Part shown: piece after piece, positions 28,856 to 36,980 of the stretch | Position numbering within the stretch: the first letter of the stretch is position 1 | Layout: each line of letters begins with the position of its first letter | Assembly: GCF_032191775.1 (NCBI RefSeq) | Contig: NZ_CP132507.1 | Location: forward strand, 459,001 to 523,000 | DNA length: 64,000 nucleotides | Reading direction: 5' to 3' | From: Rhodoferax mekongensis | GTDB taxonomy: Bacteria > Pseudomonadota > Gammaproteobacteria > Burkholderiales > Burkholderiaceae_C | Translations under genes and position numbers: made by a program | Notes under the pieces: model-generated | The model's input: the letters and a program-made list of their open reading frames with translations, nothing else | Told to the model about the DNA's origin: nothing | Database searches by the model: none

Positions 28856-29818
28856 TCAAGCCGGCAGGAAACGGGTGTCCACGAGCTCATGGGGCTGGGA
28901 CACTTTACGCAGCAGCCCGGCCTCGAACATCACGCGCTGGAGCTCCAGGGCCGTGCGGTGAAAGTTGCCGCCCTTTTCCAGAAGGCGCCGGTTTTCAGCA
29001 GCATCCGGCAGTTGCAGCCCTCGCAATGAGGCAGGCACCTCCTCAACCGGTGTTTGCAATCGGGCCGCCATGTGGATCGAGGCCTGCGCCGGTTGGGCGA
29101 GAAAGAATTGCCGGGCTTCAAAATGGGCGGCAACAAGCGCCCGGATAGCATCTGCCTGGGTGTCAAGAACATCGGCACGCACCGCCAGCACATCGGTGAT
29201 GCGTCCGGGGATGCGGGAGCTGTCAAAGATGCGCTGTGCCCCCTGGGCCTCCAACTTGGTGGCCCAAGGCTCGGCCGTGACAATCGCGTCGACTTTGCCC
29301 GTGCTGAAAACCTTCAGGCTGCTGTCCAGGGTCATTGCCACTTTTTTGACCTCCTCTACCCGAAGTTGCGCAGCACGCAAAAGGGAGCTAAGCATGACAG
29401 CTCCCATGGCGCCCTCCTCGACCGCAATGCGCTTGCCACCCAGGTTGTCCAACGTGACACCACGGCGGGCCATGACCACATCGGCGCCTTGGGAAATGTC
29501 GATCACCATCACTACGCGCAAGTCCACGCCATCGGCGCGGGCACTCATCATCTCGTCCAGGGTCAGGGCTGCGCCCTCCAGTTGGCCGGCAGCCAGGGCG
29601 CGCAGGGTGTCCGTGTTGGCCAGCATCTCGATCAGGCGGACCTTTCGGCTGTCGATGAGGCCACGTTCCCGGGCCATGAACATCAATTCGTATCCGGGGA
29701 ACACGATGGAGCCCACCCGCATCACCGGCACAGGCTTGCTACACGCCGGCAGCAAGGGTGCCAGCCCCAAAGCCATGCCACCGGCCAACCAGCGGCGGCG
29801 GCCAAGGCTGTAAAACAT
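28856..29818 (-). CDS. NMT1/SsuA-like substrate-binding lipoprotein, probable sensor partner
   Basis: The 320-residue protein starts with a lipoprotein signal, [20 protein letters not shown], with an Arg-rich start and lipobox Cys near residue 26. The mature domain has [40 protein letters not shown] and [16 protein letters not shown]. These are features of the NMT1/SsuA/ThiY-type binding-protein fold (nitrate, sulfonate, pyrimidine precursors). No permease or ATPase gene is present nearby. The next gene downstream starts at the stop codon and encodes a hybrid kinase, so a sensory role is likely. The start is uncertain: ATG 29818 (chosen) or ATG 29851. Confidence 0.83.
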   Translation of the reverse strand: MFYSLGRRRWLAGGMALGLAPLLPACSKPVPVMRVGSIVFPGYELMFMARERGLIDSRKVRLIEMLANTDTLRALAAGQLEGAALTLDEMMSARADGVDLRVVMVIDISQGADVVMARRGVTLDNLGGKRIAVEEGAMGAVMLSSLLRAAQLRVEEVKKVAMTLDSSLKVFSTGKVDAIVTAEPWATKLEAQGAQRIFDSSRIPGRITDVLAVRADVLDTQADAIRALVAAHFEARQFFLAQPAQASIHMAARLQTPVEEVPASLRGLQLPDAAENRRLLEKGGNFHRTALELQRVMFEAGLLRKVSQPHELVDTRFLPA

Positions 29819-29896
29819 GGCGGAGTGCGACTCCAAGGTCTGGGGCAACATCGCTTGGCATTCGTAAAGTAGATTCGAGCCAGTGTACGTGAGGGT

Positions 29897-29925
29897 TTGT
29901 CGCGACAACAAGTGACCTGGATCAA
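29897..29925. promoter_or_regulatory. Candidate operators between the lipoprotein and tapT genes
   Basis: TTGTCGCGACAA at 29897-29908 is a perfect 12-bp palindrome. Four bases later GTGAC-N4-ATCAA (29912-29925) matches an FNR/Anr box at 8 of 10 positions. Both lie in the 134-bp divergent region about 80-110 bases upstream of the lipoprotein-kinase operon. Confidence 0.4.
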
Positions 29926-29952
29926 TTTCTGTACGATCCGCCAGCCCCCCCT

Positions 29953-30561
29953 ATGAACGCACCCCTTGTACGCCGCCCTGTTTGCGCGCTTTGCCTGCGC
30001 CCGCAAGCCACCTGCCTGTGCCATTTGGTGGTGCCCACAGCGAGCGCTTGCGAGCTGCTGATCCTCCAGCACCCTCTGGAGGTGCACCATGCCAAAAATA
30101 GCGCGCGCCTCTTGCACCTGAGCGTGCCGGGCAGCCGCATCGTAGTGGGCGAGGCGTTTGATGATGCTGCATTGCAAGCCTTGCTGCCCGGACCGCGCAC
30201 TACCGTGCTGCTCTACCCCCCCACCGCGTATGAGGGGCATGCAGTACCCGCCTTGCTGGAACCCGCGCAGCTGGTGCATCCCGGGACACTGCGATTGGTC
30301 GTGCTGGACGCCACCTGGCGCAAGAGCCGCAAGATGCTGCACTTGAGCCCGGGCCTGCAGCGCTTACCGCGTTTGGCCCTGGACGAGGTGCCGACCGGCC
30401 GCTACGCGATCCGCAAGGCACATGCACCGGGCCAGCTCTCGACCCTGGAGGCTACCTGCGCTGCTTTGGCGCAACTGGAGCGGAACACAGAACGCTGGCA
30501 GCCGCTGCTGGCGGCGTTTGACGGCTGGGTGGCGCAGCAGCAGGTTTATGTGCCAAATTAG
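29953..30561 (+). CDS. tapT: DTW-domain tRNA-uridine aminocarboxypropyltransferase
   Basis: The 202-residue cytoplasmic protein has an N-terminal Cys cluster (CALCLRPQATCLCH), expected to bind zinc, and the segment LLILQHPLEVHHAKNSARLL. The DTW-type motif appears as VVLDATWRKSRKM. Then come LPRLALDEVP and YAIRKAHAPGQLSTLEA. The family uses S-adenosylmethionine to add a 3-amino-3-carboxypropyl group to uridine 47 of tRNA (acp3U). It stands alone, divergent from the sensor lipoprotein gene, and ends directly at a repeat copy that separates it from a convergent kinase gene. Confidence 0.88.
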   Translation: MNAPLVRRPVCALCLRPQATCLCHLVVPTASACELLILQHPLEVHHAKNSARLLHLSVPGSRIVVGEAFDDAALQALLPGPRTTVLLYPPTAYEGHAVPALLEPAQLVHPGTLRLVVLDATWRKSRKMLHLSPGLQRLPRLALDEVPTGRYAIRKAHAPGQLSTLEATCAALAQLERNTERWQPLLAAFDGWVAQQQVYVPN

Positions 30562-30610
30562 CCTCTAGCACTCGTGGAATATGCGCAAATAGCTATTAAA
30601 TTTATAGCAA
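30562..30610 (+). repeat. Copy of the local intergenic repeat
   Basis: CCTCTAGCACTCGTGGAATA, then TGCGCAAATAGCTATTAAAT and TTATAGCAA. The last part forms the GCTAT-N7-ATAGC hairpin. It fills the gap between the convergent tapT and kinase stops. Confidence 0.75.
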
Positions 30611-30612
30611 CT

Positions 30613-32691
30613 TCAAGTTGCCTGCTGCAAGGGAAGCCACACGCTAAACGTCGTGCCCACCCCCACCTCGCTGTGCAACTCCAGGCGGCCGTGGTGCTTG
30701 TCCACAATCTTGCGGGCAATGTCCAACCCCAAGCCACTGCCCTCGCCCACGGGTTTGGTGGTGAAGAAGGGGTCGAAGATGCGGGTTTGAATATCCGGGG
30801 AAATGCCGGGGCCGTTGTCGGTGATGCTGACACGCACGCCGTGGTCCTGCGCCTGCATCGCTATCAGCAGCTTGCCCTGGTTGTTCATGGCTTGCAGGGC
30901 GTTGTGGATCAGGTTGGTCCACACCTGGTTGAGCTCATCCGGCAGGCACTCCACCAAACCCAAGTTGCCGTACTCGCGTGTTACCTCCACACCTTGCTTG
31001 ATCTGGTTGCTGTAAATGGTGAGCACCGTTTCCATGCCGGCCTTGAGGTCCACCGGCTGGAATTCGCCCGACGCATCGGTGTGAGAAAAAGACTTGAGCG
31101 CAAAAATGATTTTGGCCACCCGCTCCACTGCGAGGTTGATGTTGTCTGCGCTGTGGATGATGGTGGCAATCTGGTTGGCCATCTCAAAAAAGTCCCCTGC
31201 ACGGGGATGCTGCAACAAGGCCGCAAAGCGCATGGGCTGCTGGCGCACTTTCAGGCCGAGCAACCAATCCGCCTTGGTTTGTGCATCCGGCATGTCCGCA
31301 GCCTCCAGCTCAGCTCGCACCGCGCGGTTAAGCGCACGCTCCTCCCGCGTGCTCAAAGGCTCGGCGGGCTTGCGCACCTCGGTCACCAAGGCAAAAAACA
31401 GGTTCCGCGTGGCTTCATCGAGCGACAACACCAGGGCCGGAAAGCCCGCCAACACCTGGTTCAGTGCAACTGAGATGCTCTCCCCGCTGGACTTGACGGC
31501 GCCTATGGGCGTGTTGATCTCGTGGGCCACATTGGCCACGATCTGGCCCAGGGTGGCCAGCTTTTCGGATTGGATGAGTTGGGACTGCGTATCCCGCAAA
31601 TGGCTCAGCGTGTGCTCTAGTGAGCGTTTGCTCTCCGTCAGCTCTTGGGTGCGTTGTGCAATGCGGGCCTCCAAGTCACGCTCCATGGTGGCGTGTGCTA
31701 GCTCACGTTCTTGCCGGTGCGCAATTTCTGCGTGATGAATGCGCCGTAGCAGTGCAGAAGCCGACGCGGCCACCAGTAACAACACGCACCCCGTCACCCC
31801 GCCCACCACCATGGCTTTGTGGCGCCAGCTTTCCAGAATGCGCTCTTGATCGACATGCACAGCCACAAAAAACGGGTATTTCGCCGAAGACCTGAACGAC
31901 AGAATATGGGCCGACTGCTCTACCCCTATCTCGTCTTTTCTGGCGCGCTCCACGATGTCGGGGTACGGAAATGCGGCACCAATCGCCGCATCGGCGGTGT
32001 CCAGCAGCACCGCTCCATCGATCCGCACCAGTTGAAAGCGGTCGGTTTGCGAATCGCTGAAACGCTGCTGGCGTCCGAGGAAGTAATCAGGATTCACCCC
32101 CACCAACACACTCACCGGCCGTGCACCCTGCGTTAATCGAAGGCTTAGCGGCAACAGATAGGGGCGGTCGTTGCGGTCTGAGGCAAGCCCTTGCGCGCCA
32201 TGCCCTTGGTGAAAGTCGCGCCCTATCCAATTGCGGCCGACTCGCAATCGGGCCGTGGTCGCATCGGGTCGCTCATCGGGCACCAAGTTCAATCCCTCGG
32301 GGCTGACACCCACATTGCCAGGGTGGGTACTTTGAACCACCACGCCCCCCTGCATCAGTGACAGTGAGCGCAAGGCGGGCTGCCCGTGTTGAAGCCGCTT
32401 GAGGAGTGCTTGCACGTCAGAAGATGCTTTGCCCTCCAGATCGGATGGGGTGAACTCAGGAATGCTCCGGACGGTGTTTTCAATCGCCTGAAAGGTCTGG
32501 CTGATCTGATCTTCAAAAACCAGGGCGTTCGCCTTGGCACGTTGCACCTGCAGAGCCAACAGGGTTTGCCTGTCTTGGTACAGCGTCAGCGACACAGACA
32601 CCGCGACCGCCAGCACAAACAGCGCAAGAAACACATGGCCCAACACCACAAAGCGGTTGGTCTGCCACCTGAATCCACCGTTACGGCGCAC
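30613..32691 (-). CDS. Sensor histidine kinase (copy 1 of a duplicated pair)
   Basis: The 692-residue protein has a membrane helix (VVLGHVFLALFVLAVAVSVS, about residues 15-38), a periplasmic region of about 250 residues typical in size for a dCache sensor, and a second helix near 297-320. After a coiled coil comes the H-box ANVAHEINTPIGAV near residue 392. An unusual spacer of about 120 residues separates it from KIIFALKSFSH and the ATPase domain (DNGPGIS, GEGSGLGLDIARKIV). It has no receiver domain; the partner is probably the regulator at 35639-36124. The start is GTG 32691, four bases after the binding-protein stop. The C-terminal part is nearly identical to the kinase at 33553-35619. Confidence 0.9.
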   Translation of the reverse strand: MRRNGGFRWQTNRFVVLGHVFLALFVLAVAVSVSLTLYQDRQTLLALQVQRAKANALVFEDQISQTFQAIENTVRSIPEFTPSDLEGKASSDVQALLKRLQHGQPALRSLSLMQGGVVVQSTHPGNVGVSPEGLNLVPDERPDATTARLRVGRNWIGRDFHQGHGAQGLASDRNDRPYLLPLSLRLTQGARPVSVLVGVNPDYFLGRQQRFSDSQTDRFQLVRIDGAVLLDTADAAIGAAFPYPDIVERARKDEIGVEQSAHILSFRSSAKYPFFVAVHVDQERILESWRHKAMVVGGVTGCVLLLVAASASALLRRIHHAEIAHRQERELAHATMERDLEARIAQRTQELTESKRSLEHTLSHLRDTQSQLIQSEKLATLGQIVANVAHEINTPIGAVKSSGESISVALNQVLAGFPALVLSLDEATRNLFFALVTEVRKPAEPLSTREERALNRAVRAELEAADMPDAQTKADWLLGLKVRQQPMRFAALLQHPRAGDFFEMANQIATIIHSADNINLAVERVAKIIFALKSFSHTDASGEFQPVDLKAGMETVLTIYSNQIKQGVEVTREYGNLGLVECLPDELNQVWTNLIHNALQAMNNQGKLLIAMQAQDHGVRVSITDNGPGISPDIQTRIFDPFFTTKPVGEGSGLGLDIARKIVDKHHGRLELHSEVGVGTTFSVWLPLQQAT
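30636..31182. repeat. Duplicated kinase segment, copy 1
   Basis: This aligns without gaps to 33591-34137 (constant offset 2955). Hand comparison of about 500 bases gives roughly 94% identity, with changes mostly at codon third positions. It covers the ATPase domain and the segment before it. Confidence 0.85.
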
Positions 32692-32695
32692 AGCG

Positions 32696-33556
32696 CTACT
32701 TTCTGACCACGATGGGGTCGAGCTTGTACCGGGCAGCAGCCTTCAGCAAACGACCGTCTTTCTTGATATCCCGCACGAACTGCTCCACGCGCGCGAACCA
32801 GCGGTCGTCGCCCGGGGCCACCGCGTAGGCATACGGCGTCAAGTGGTAAGGCACCTCCGGTGCAATCACTTTGGCCCAATCGGTGGTCTCCAGCATCCGC
32901 CGGCTGTAAGGGAAGTCCGTCATGAATACATCCGCCCTGCCCGACTGCACTTCCTGCTCACGGGCCATGGGGGTATCCAACACCAAAAGCTCTGCCGACT
33001 TCAGCCCCGCACGCATCACCGGTTCGTGCAAGGTGCCCCGCATAACGGCGACCACATTGCCGGCCCGGTCAATGTCGCCCCAGGCCTTGATGCGGCGATT
33101 CGTGTTGGCGGCAATCGCAAAAATGTCGCTCTCCATCGTGGGAGCCGTGAAGCGCAATTTCTTTTGCCGTTCAGGGGTAACTCCCACCGCGAACATTGCA
33201 ACATCGCAGCGGTCGGACTCAATGTCTTGCACCAGCTTGGCAAACGAACTTTCCACAAACTCCAAAGATACGCCAAGGTCTTTGGCAAAGTCCGCTGCCA
33301 AATCCGCATCGACCCCCGATACCTCCAACGTCTTGGGATTGCGAAAGCTCACCCCGTAGTAGTCGGGCCATATGCAAACACGAAGCTTCTTTGTCGTTGC
33401 TATGCGCTCGGTGCGTGACACGCTTGCCGCACTTGCCGCATGGGCTGCGCCGCCCGGGTGACTGCCTCCGAGGCCGAGAAGCAGCGCAAAGGCGTTCAGT
33501 GCAAGAGCCCACGGGAGGGGGTTTTTGCTTGTTTGGAGGGGGTACTTTTGCTTCAT
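32696..33556 (-). CDS. Family 3 (amino-acid type) substrate-binding protein, probable sensor partner
   Basis: The 286-residue protein starts with a signal peptide (hydrophobic core LPWALALNAFALLLGLGG, cleavage near AAHAASA). The binding domain begins KKLRVCIWPDYYGVSFRNPK, then LEVSGVDADLAADFAKDLGV, DVAMFAVGVTPERQKKLRFT and VFMTDFPYSRRMLE. This is the SBP_bac_3 fold used for amino acids and small organic acids. No permease or ATPase gene is near. The gene lies between two paralogous kinases: its ATG 33556 overlaps the upstream kinase stop (ATGA), and the downstream kinase starts 4 bases after its stop. It is therefore probably the ligand receptor for one or both kinases. The ligand is unknown. 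Confidence 0.88.
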   Translation of the reverse strand: MKQKYPLQTSKNPLPWALALNAFALLLGLGGSHPGGAAHAASAASVSRTERIATTKKLRVCIWPDYYGVSFRNPKTLEVSGVDADLAADFAKDLGVSLEFVESSFAKLVQDIESDRCDVAMFAVGVTPERQKKLRFTAPTMESDIFAIAANTNRRIKAWGDIDRAGNVVAVMRGTLHEPVMRAGLKSAELLVLDTPMAREQEVQSGRADVFMTDFPYSRRMLETTDWAKVIAPEVPYHLTPYAYAVAPGDDRWFARVEQFVRDIKKDGRLLKAAARYKLDPIVVRK

Positions 33557-35619
33557 AGAGTCACCTCGGTTGACGCGGCAGCGCTCGGCAGCCACACGCT
33601 GAAGGTGGTGCCCACCCCCACTTCGCTGTGCAGCTCCAGGCGGCCGTGGTGCTTGTCCACAATCTTGCGGGCAATATCCAGCCCCAAGCCGCTGCCCTCG
33701 CCCACGGGCTTGGTGGTAAAGAAGGGGTCGAAGATGCGGGTTTGAATATCCAAGGGGATGCCGGGGCCGTTGTCGGTGATGCTGACACGCACACCTTGGT
33801 CCTGCGCCTGCATCGCTATCAGCAGCTTGCCCTGGTTGTTCATGGCTTGCAGGGCGTTGTGGATCAGGTTGGTCCATACCTGGTTGAGCTCATCCGGCAG
33901 GCACTCCACCGGGCCCACGTCGCCGTACTCGCGCGTCACCTCCACACCTTGCTTGATCTGGTTGCTGTAAATGGTGAGCATCGTTTCCATGCCGACCTTG
34001 AGGTCCACCGGCTGGAATTCGCCCGACGCATCGGTGTGGGAAAAAGACTTGAGTGCAAAAATGATTTTGGCGACCCGCTCCACCGCGAGGTTGATGTTTT
34101 CGGTACCGCCGATGATGGTGCCAATCTGGTTGGCCATGTCCAAAATCTCCATCGCCCGAGGGTGGCTCAATACGCCCGCATAGCGCAATGGCTCTGCTCG
34201 CACTCGCATGGCCAAGAGCAGATCAGCTTTCTGCTGTGGTTCGGCAATCCCGGCTTGTTCCAGTGTGATGCTCATGGTGCGTTGGATTTGCCGCTCCTCG
34301 CGGGTGCTCAGGGCGGGCAAAGATTGCCGGTGCTCGGCGACCAGGTCAAAGAAGACGTCGCGCGTGGTTTCGTCCAACGACAGCAACATAGCTGGAAAGC
34401 GCGCCAGCACATGCCCCACGGCCACCGCAATGCTTTCCCCGCTGGACTTGACGGCACCAATGGGCGTGTTGATTTCGTGGGCCACGTTAGCCACTATCTG
34501 GCCCAGAGTGGCCAGCTTTTCGGATTGGATGAGCTGCGATTGGGCGGACTGAAGGTTCTCCAATGTTTCCGACAGGGCTTGGGTGCGCGCCCACACTTTC
34601 TCCTCCAGGCCTTTGTTGGCAAACGCCAGCTTTTGAATACCCAACAAATAGGTAAACGCCGCCGCCAGAAGCGCAAGGCTGAACAGCAAGGTGATGCCTA
34701 TGGCCCCGGCCCGCATGTCATGCCAATCACGCAGTGCCTGATTCACACTGGTTTGCACCACCAAGTACACAGGGTAGTGTCCGATCTGCTTCACAGCAAA
34801 AATCGCTTCAGGCGCGCCCGTATCAATCAACGAACGGGTGGTGACCGCACCAGTCATGCTGCCGATCTGATGTGTCCACAGGTCTGGAGCTGTCTTTTCG
34901 TCATCTGATTCACCGCCTTTGACTGCAGCCCTTATCGCCCCATCTCGGCCTACGATGGCCACCTGCCCTTGTGTGTCCAAGTTGAGCACCTTGAAGGTCT
35001 GTTCGAAGTAGTCCGGATTGATACTCGCAACCACCACGCCTTTGACGGTGCCATCAGGCAGCAACAGTTTGCGGGAGAGCTGGATCGTTCGCTTGCCCGA
35101 CACTTTGCCCACCACCGATTTGCCGATGAAGAGCACCTGCTGCTGCGCAGTTTCATTCGTGGAAGACGCAAGGTGGACCTTGACGTGCTCCCGCTCCGAC
35201 AAATCCACAGCGCCGGTTTTCGCACCACTCAAATCGATATTGCTCGCGATAAAACGCCCGTCAGCGCCCACATAGGAAAGCTGGGTGATGATGGTGTCGG
35301 CAAGACCGGTTTCACGCGTAAAGCGGACTAGGTCTTCATTCACAAACTCACCGGAGGCAATCGCAGCGTTCACTCGGAGTGTTGCCTGGTCTACCGACTG
35401 AAACACCCGCAGCGATTGCTCCGCTAGGGTGTGCGCCAGGTTGACGTTTTGCTGTTTTTCAGACTCCAGTGCATCCACCTGCTTCGTCTGGAGCACCCAC
35501 GCTACGCCGCCCCACACCAGAGCAAATATCACCACTAAGAAGGCAATTACTCCGCTGGCAAACCGCAGCAACGCCCGGTCCTCCGTGAGAGAAGCCAGCC
35601 GACGCGTATAGGACTTCAT
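33553..35619 (-). CDS. Sensor histidine kinase (copy 2 of a duplicated pair)
   Basis: The 688-residue kinase has helix 1 (FASGVIAFLVVIFALVWGGV, about residues 18-40), a periplasmic dCache-like region (TIITQLSYVGADGRFIASNI, KVLNLDTQGQVAIVGRDG), helix 2 (AGAIGITLLFSLALLAAAFT, about 302-325), a coiled coil, H-box ANVAHEINTPIGAV near 385, a long spacer, then KIIFALKSFSH and the ATPase domain. Its C-terminal half is almost the same as that of the kinase at 30613-32691, while the periplasmic parts differ, so the two probably read different signals and feed the same regulator. ATG 35619 was chosen over a frame extending to 35706, which overlaps the regulator gene. The stop overlaps the binding-protein start. 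Confidence 0.9.
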   Translation of the reverse strand: MKSYTRRLASLTEDRALLRFASGVIAFLVVIFALVWGGVAWVLQTKQVDALESEKQQNVNLAHTLAEQSLRVFQSVDQATLRVNAAIASGEFVNEDLVRFTRETGLADTIITQLSYVGADGRFIASNIDLSGAKTGAVDLSEREHVKVHLASSTNETAQQQVLFIGKSVVGKVSGKRTIQLSRKLLLPDGTVKGVVVASINPDYFEQTFKVLNLDTQGQVAIVGRDGAIRAAVKGGESDDEKTAPDLWTHQIGSMTGAVTTRSLIDTGAPEAIFAVKQIGHYPVYLVVQTSVNQALRDWHDMRAGAIGITLLFSLALLAAAFTYLLGIQKLAFANKGLEEKVWARTQALSETLENLQSAQSQLIQSEKLATLGQIVANVAHEINTPIGAVKSSGESIAVAVGHVLARFPAMLLSLDETTRDVFFDLVAEHRQSLPALSTREERQIQRTMSITLEQAGIAEPQQKADLLLAMRVRAEPLRYAGVLSHPRAMEILDMANQIGTIIGGTENINLAVERVAKIIFALKSFSHTDASGEFQPVDLKVGMETMLTIYSNQIKQGVEVTREYGDVGPVECLPDELNQVWTNLIHNALQAMNNQGKLLIAMQAQDQGVRVSITDNGPGIPLDIQTRIFDPFFTTKPVGEGSGLGLDIARKIVDKHHGRLELHSEVGVGTTFSVWLPSAAASTEVTL
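33591..34137. repeat. Duplicated kinase segment, copy 2
   Basis: Direct repeat of 30636-31182. Both copies are in coding sequence, in the same orientation and the same frame, so homologous recombination between them would delete the binding-protein gene and fuse the kinases. Confidence 0.85.
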
Positions 35620-35638
35620 GACGCCTGCCAAGCCAAAC

Positions 35639-36124
35639 TCAGGCCTGCTGATCCGAGCGGGGGAGCTGCACTTCCAACTCTGCAATCCGTGCTTTAAGCG
35701 CCGCAATTTCTACACGCAGCGCCGCTTCGGTAACGCGGGATTCCATGGCGGTTTTGGCGGTCAGCACCAGGTCGGCGTTTTTGAACGGTTTTTCAATAAA
35801 GCGGTACAAATTGGCTTCATTGATGACGCGCTTGACCCCACTGAAATCGCTTTGCCCGGTGAGCAAAATCTTCACCATGCCGGGGTTGCGCTCGTGCAGG
35901 CGCACCAAGAGCTCGTCGCCCCGCATCTGCGGCATGATGAAGTCGCTGATCACCACGTCCACCACCCGGCCCTCGGCGGCGTAGTCGTCCACGATCTCCA
36001 GCGCCTCTTGTCCGCTCTCGGCAATTTCCACCCTGCAATCCGCACCGATGGTGTTGCTCAACAAGGTGCGCAAGGCCGTGAGCACGGTCTTGTCGTCGTC
36101 AACACAGAGGATGATGGCAGCCAT
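35639..36124 (-). CDS. Single-domain response regulator with C-terminal coiled coil
   Basis: The 161-residue protein has a receiver domain: acidic pair in IILCVDDDKTVLTALRTLL, acceptor Asp in DVVISDFIMPQMRGDELL, conserved Thr/Ser in ILLTGQSD and Lys in FIEKPFKN. After the receiver come about 40 residues, VTEAALRVEIAALKARIAEL and on, a likely coiled coil for dimerisation. No DNA-binding or enzymatic domain is present, so the output must be protein-protein contact or phosphotransfer. It is first in the regulator-kinase-binding protein-kinase operon, 19 bases before the first kinase. ATG 36124 is chosen; an upstream frame to 36178 runs through the promoter. Confidence 0.9.
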   Translation of the reverse strand: MAAIILCVDDDKTVLTALRTLLSNTIGADCRVEIAESGQEALEIVDDYAAEGRVVDVVISDFIMPQMRGDELLVRLHERNPGMVKILLTGQSDFSGVKRVINEANLYRFIEKPFKNADLVLTAKTAMESRVTEAALRVEIAALKARIAELEVQLPRSDQQA

Positions 36125-36149
36125 ATTGATAAATTCAGTAATTTTGCCG

Positions 36150-36178
36150 AATTTATACTTAAACTCATTGTTTGTCAA
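36150..36178 (-). promoter_or_regulatory. Sigma-70 promoter of the regulator-kinase operon
   Basis: Read on the minus strand, TTGACA (36178 to 36173) is followed by an AT-rich spacer and TATAAATT (36157 to 36150). The spacing is 15 to TATAAA or 17 to TAAATT. The region is markedly richer in A+T than its surroundings and lies about 25 bases before the regulator ATG. Confidence 0.6.
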
Positions 36179-36256
36179 AAACAGTTCGATTTAATTTTTA
36201 TGACAAATTTGCGGATCGGCGCTGCTGAGGCCGCCGACGCTTAGGCACTTTATTGG

Positions 36257-36305
36257 TCTCTAGCGCCTGTCGAATAAGCGCGAGCAGCTATGAATTCAGG
36301 AGCAA
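36257..36305 (+). repeat. Copy of the local intergenic repeat
   Basis: TCTCTAGCGCCTGTCGAATA, then AGCGCGAGCAGCTATGAATT and CAGGAGCAA. It ends next to the stop of the Mpv17-like gene. The outer arms are mixed (GCTAT with GGAGC), so the terminal hairpin is weaker here. Confidence 0.75.
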
Positions 36306-36980
36306 TTAACTCCGGCGCACGAACTTGAAAATCAAAATCCAGAAGACCAGAATGAGCGACGCCACCGGAAACTGGAGTTCGGTAGGCATGAAGTAAATCA
36401 CCATCACCCCGGGTATCCAGACGCACCACATGGCAATCAGCACCGGCAGGTACTGGTGGGCCAGAAAGTCGGCAGAGAACAGATGCCGCAGCGTCTTGAG
36501 GGTGAAGCCGCCTTCGCGCCAGGCAAATAACGCGACGATGAGGTAGTTGGACACCGGCGAGTACACAAATTGGTCAAACAGCATTTTTTTGACCAAGGTG
36601 ATGGCATCGCTCTGCTCGCCGAACAGATGCACCTGCACGCCATACAGAATATCCACCGTCAGACCGATAGTTCCGAACACCAGCGCGGCATAGAGCACGT
36701 CCATGGTGGTCTTTCGCGTCCAGGTCTGGCGACCGAGTGCCACGCTCAGCCCCTCGGGCACCAGCACGGCAAACACCACATATGACACGAAAGCGAAGGT
36801 GAGGCCCCAGGCCTGTTTCACATCGCCCCAACGGGCCAGACCTTGCTGAAACGCGGGCATGGTGGCATAGGCCAGCAGCAGCACCGCCAGGCCACACCAC
36901 AGCAATACGCCTGGCAGCGCATTGGCGCGGATGGCCGCGCGGACTTGGTGCAGGGCCGAAGGTGTAGACCGCGCCGTCAT
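36306..36980 (-). CDS. Mpv17/PMP22-like membrane protein
   Basis: The 224-residue protein has about five to six hydrophobic segments, including LLWCGLAVLLLAYATMPAFQ, LTFAFVSYVVFAVLVPEGLS, LYAALVFGTIGLTVDILYGV and the C-terminal FPVASLILVFWILIFKFV. The second half resembles eukaryotic Mpv17: VKKMLFDQFVYSP matches the family's KKMLLDQ...AP element, and a later MWCVWIPGVMVIYFMP with a downstream W matches its WP...NFYLVP...W pattern. This is recognition by eye, not a database hit. Mpv17 proteins form channels in the mitochondrial inner membrane. The ATG overlaps the stop of the MYG1 gene (36977-36980), so the two are translationally coupled. Confidence 0.6.
   Translation of the reverse strand: MTARSTPSALHQVRAAIRANALPGVLLWCGLAVLLLAYATMPAFQQGLARWGDVKQAWGLTFAFVSYVVFAVLVPEGLSVALGRQTWTRKTTMDVLYAALVFGTIGLTVDILYGVQVHLFGEQSDAITLVKKMLFDQFVYSPVSNYLIVALFAWREGGFTLKTLRHLFSADFLAHQYLPVLIAMWCVWIPGVMVIYFMPTELQFPVASLILVFWILIFKFVRRS

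Noticed and set aside
28851..28859. TTG start for the large hybrid kinase
   Set aside because: It would overlap the upstream stop neatly, but lacks a ribosome binding site and adds only three residues; ATG 28850 is the simpler choice.
33557..33877. N-terminal extension of the binding-protein frame to 33877
   Set aside because: It overlaps the kinase gene in another frame; the signal peptide starts at ATG 33556.
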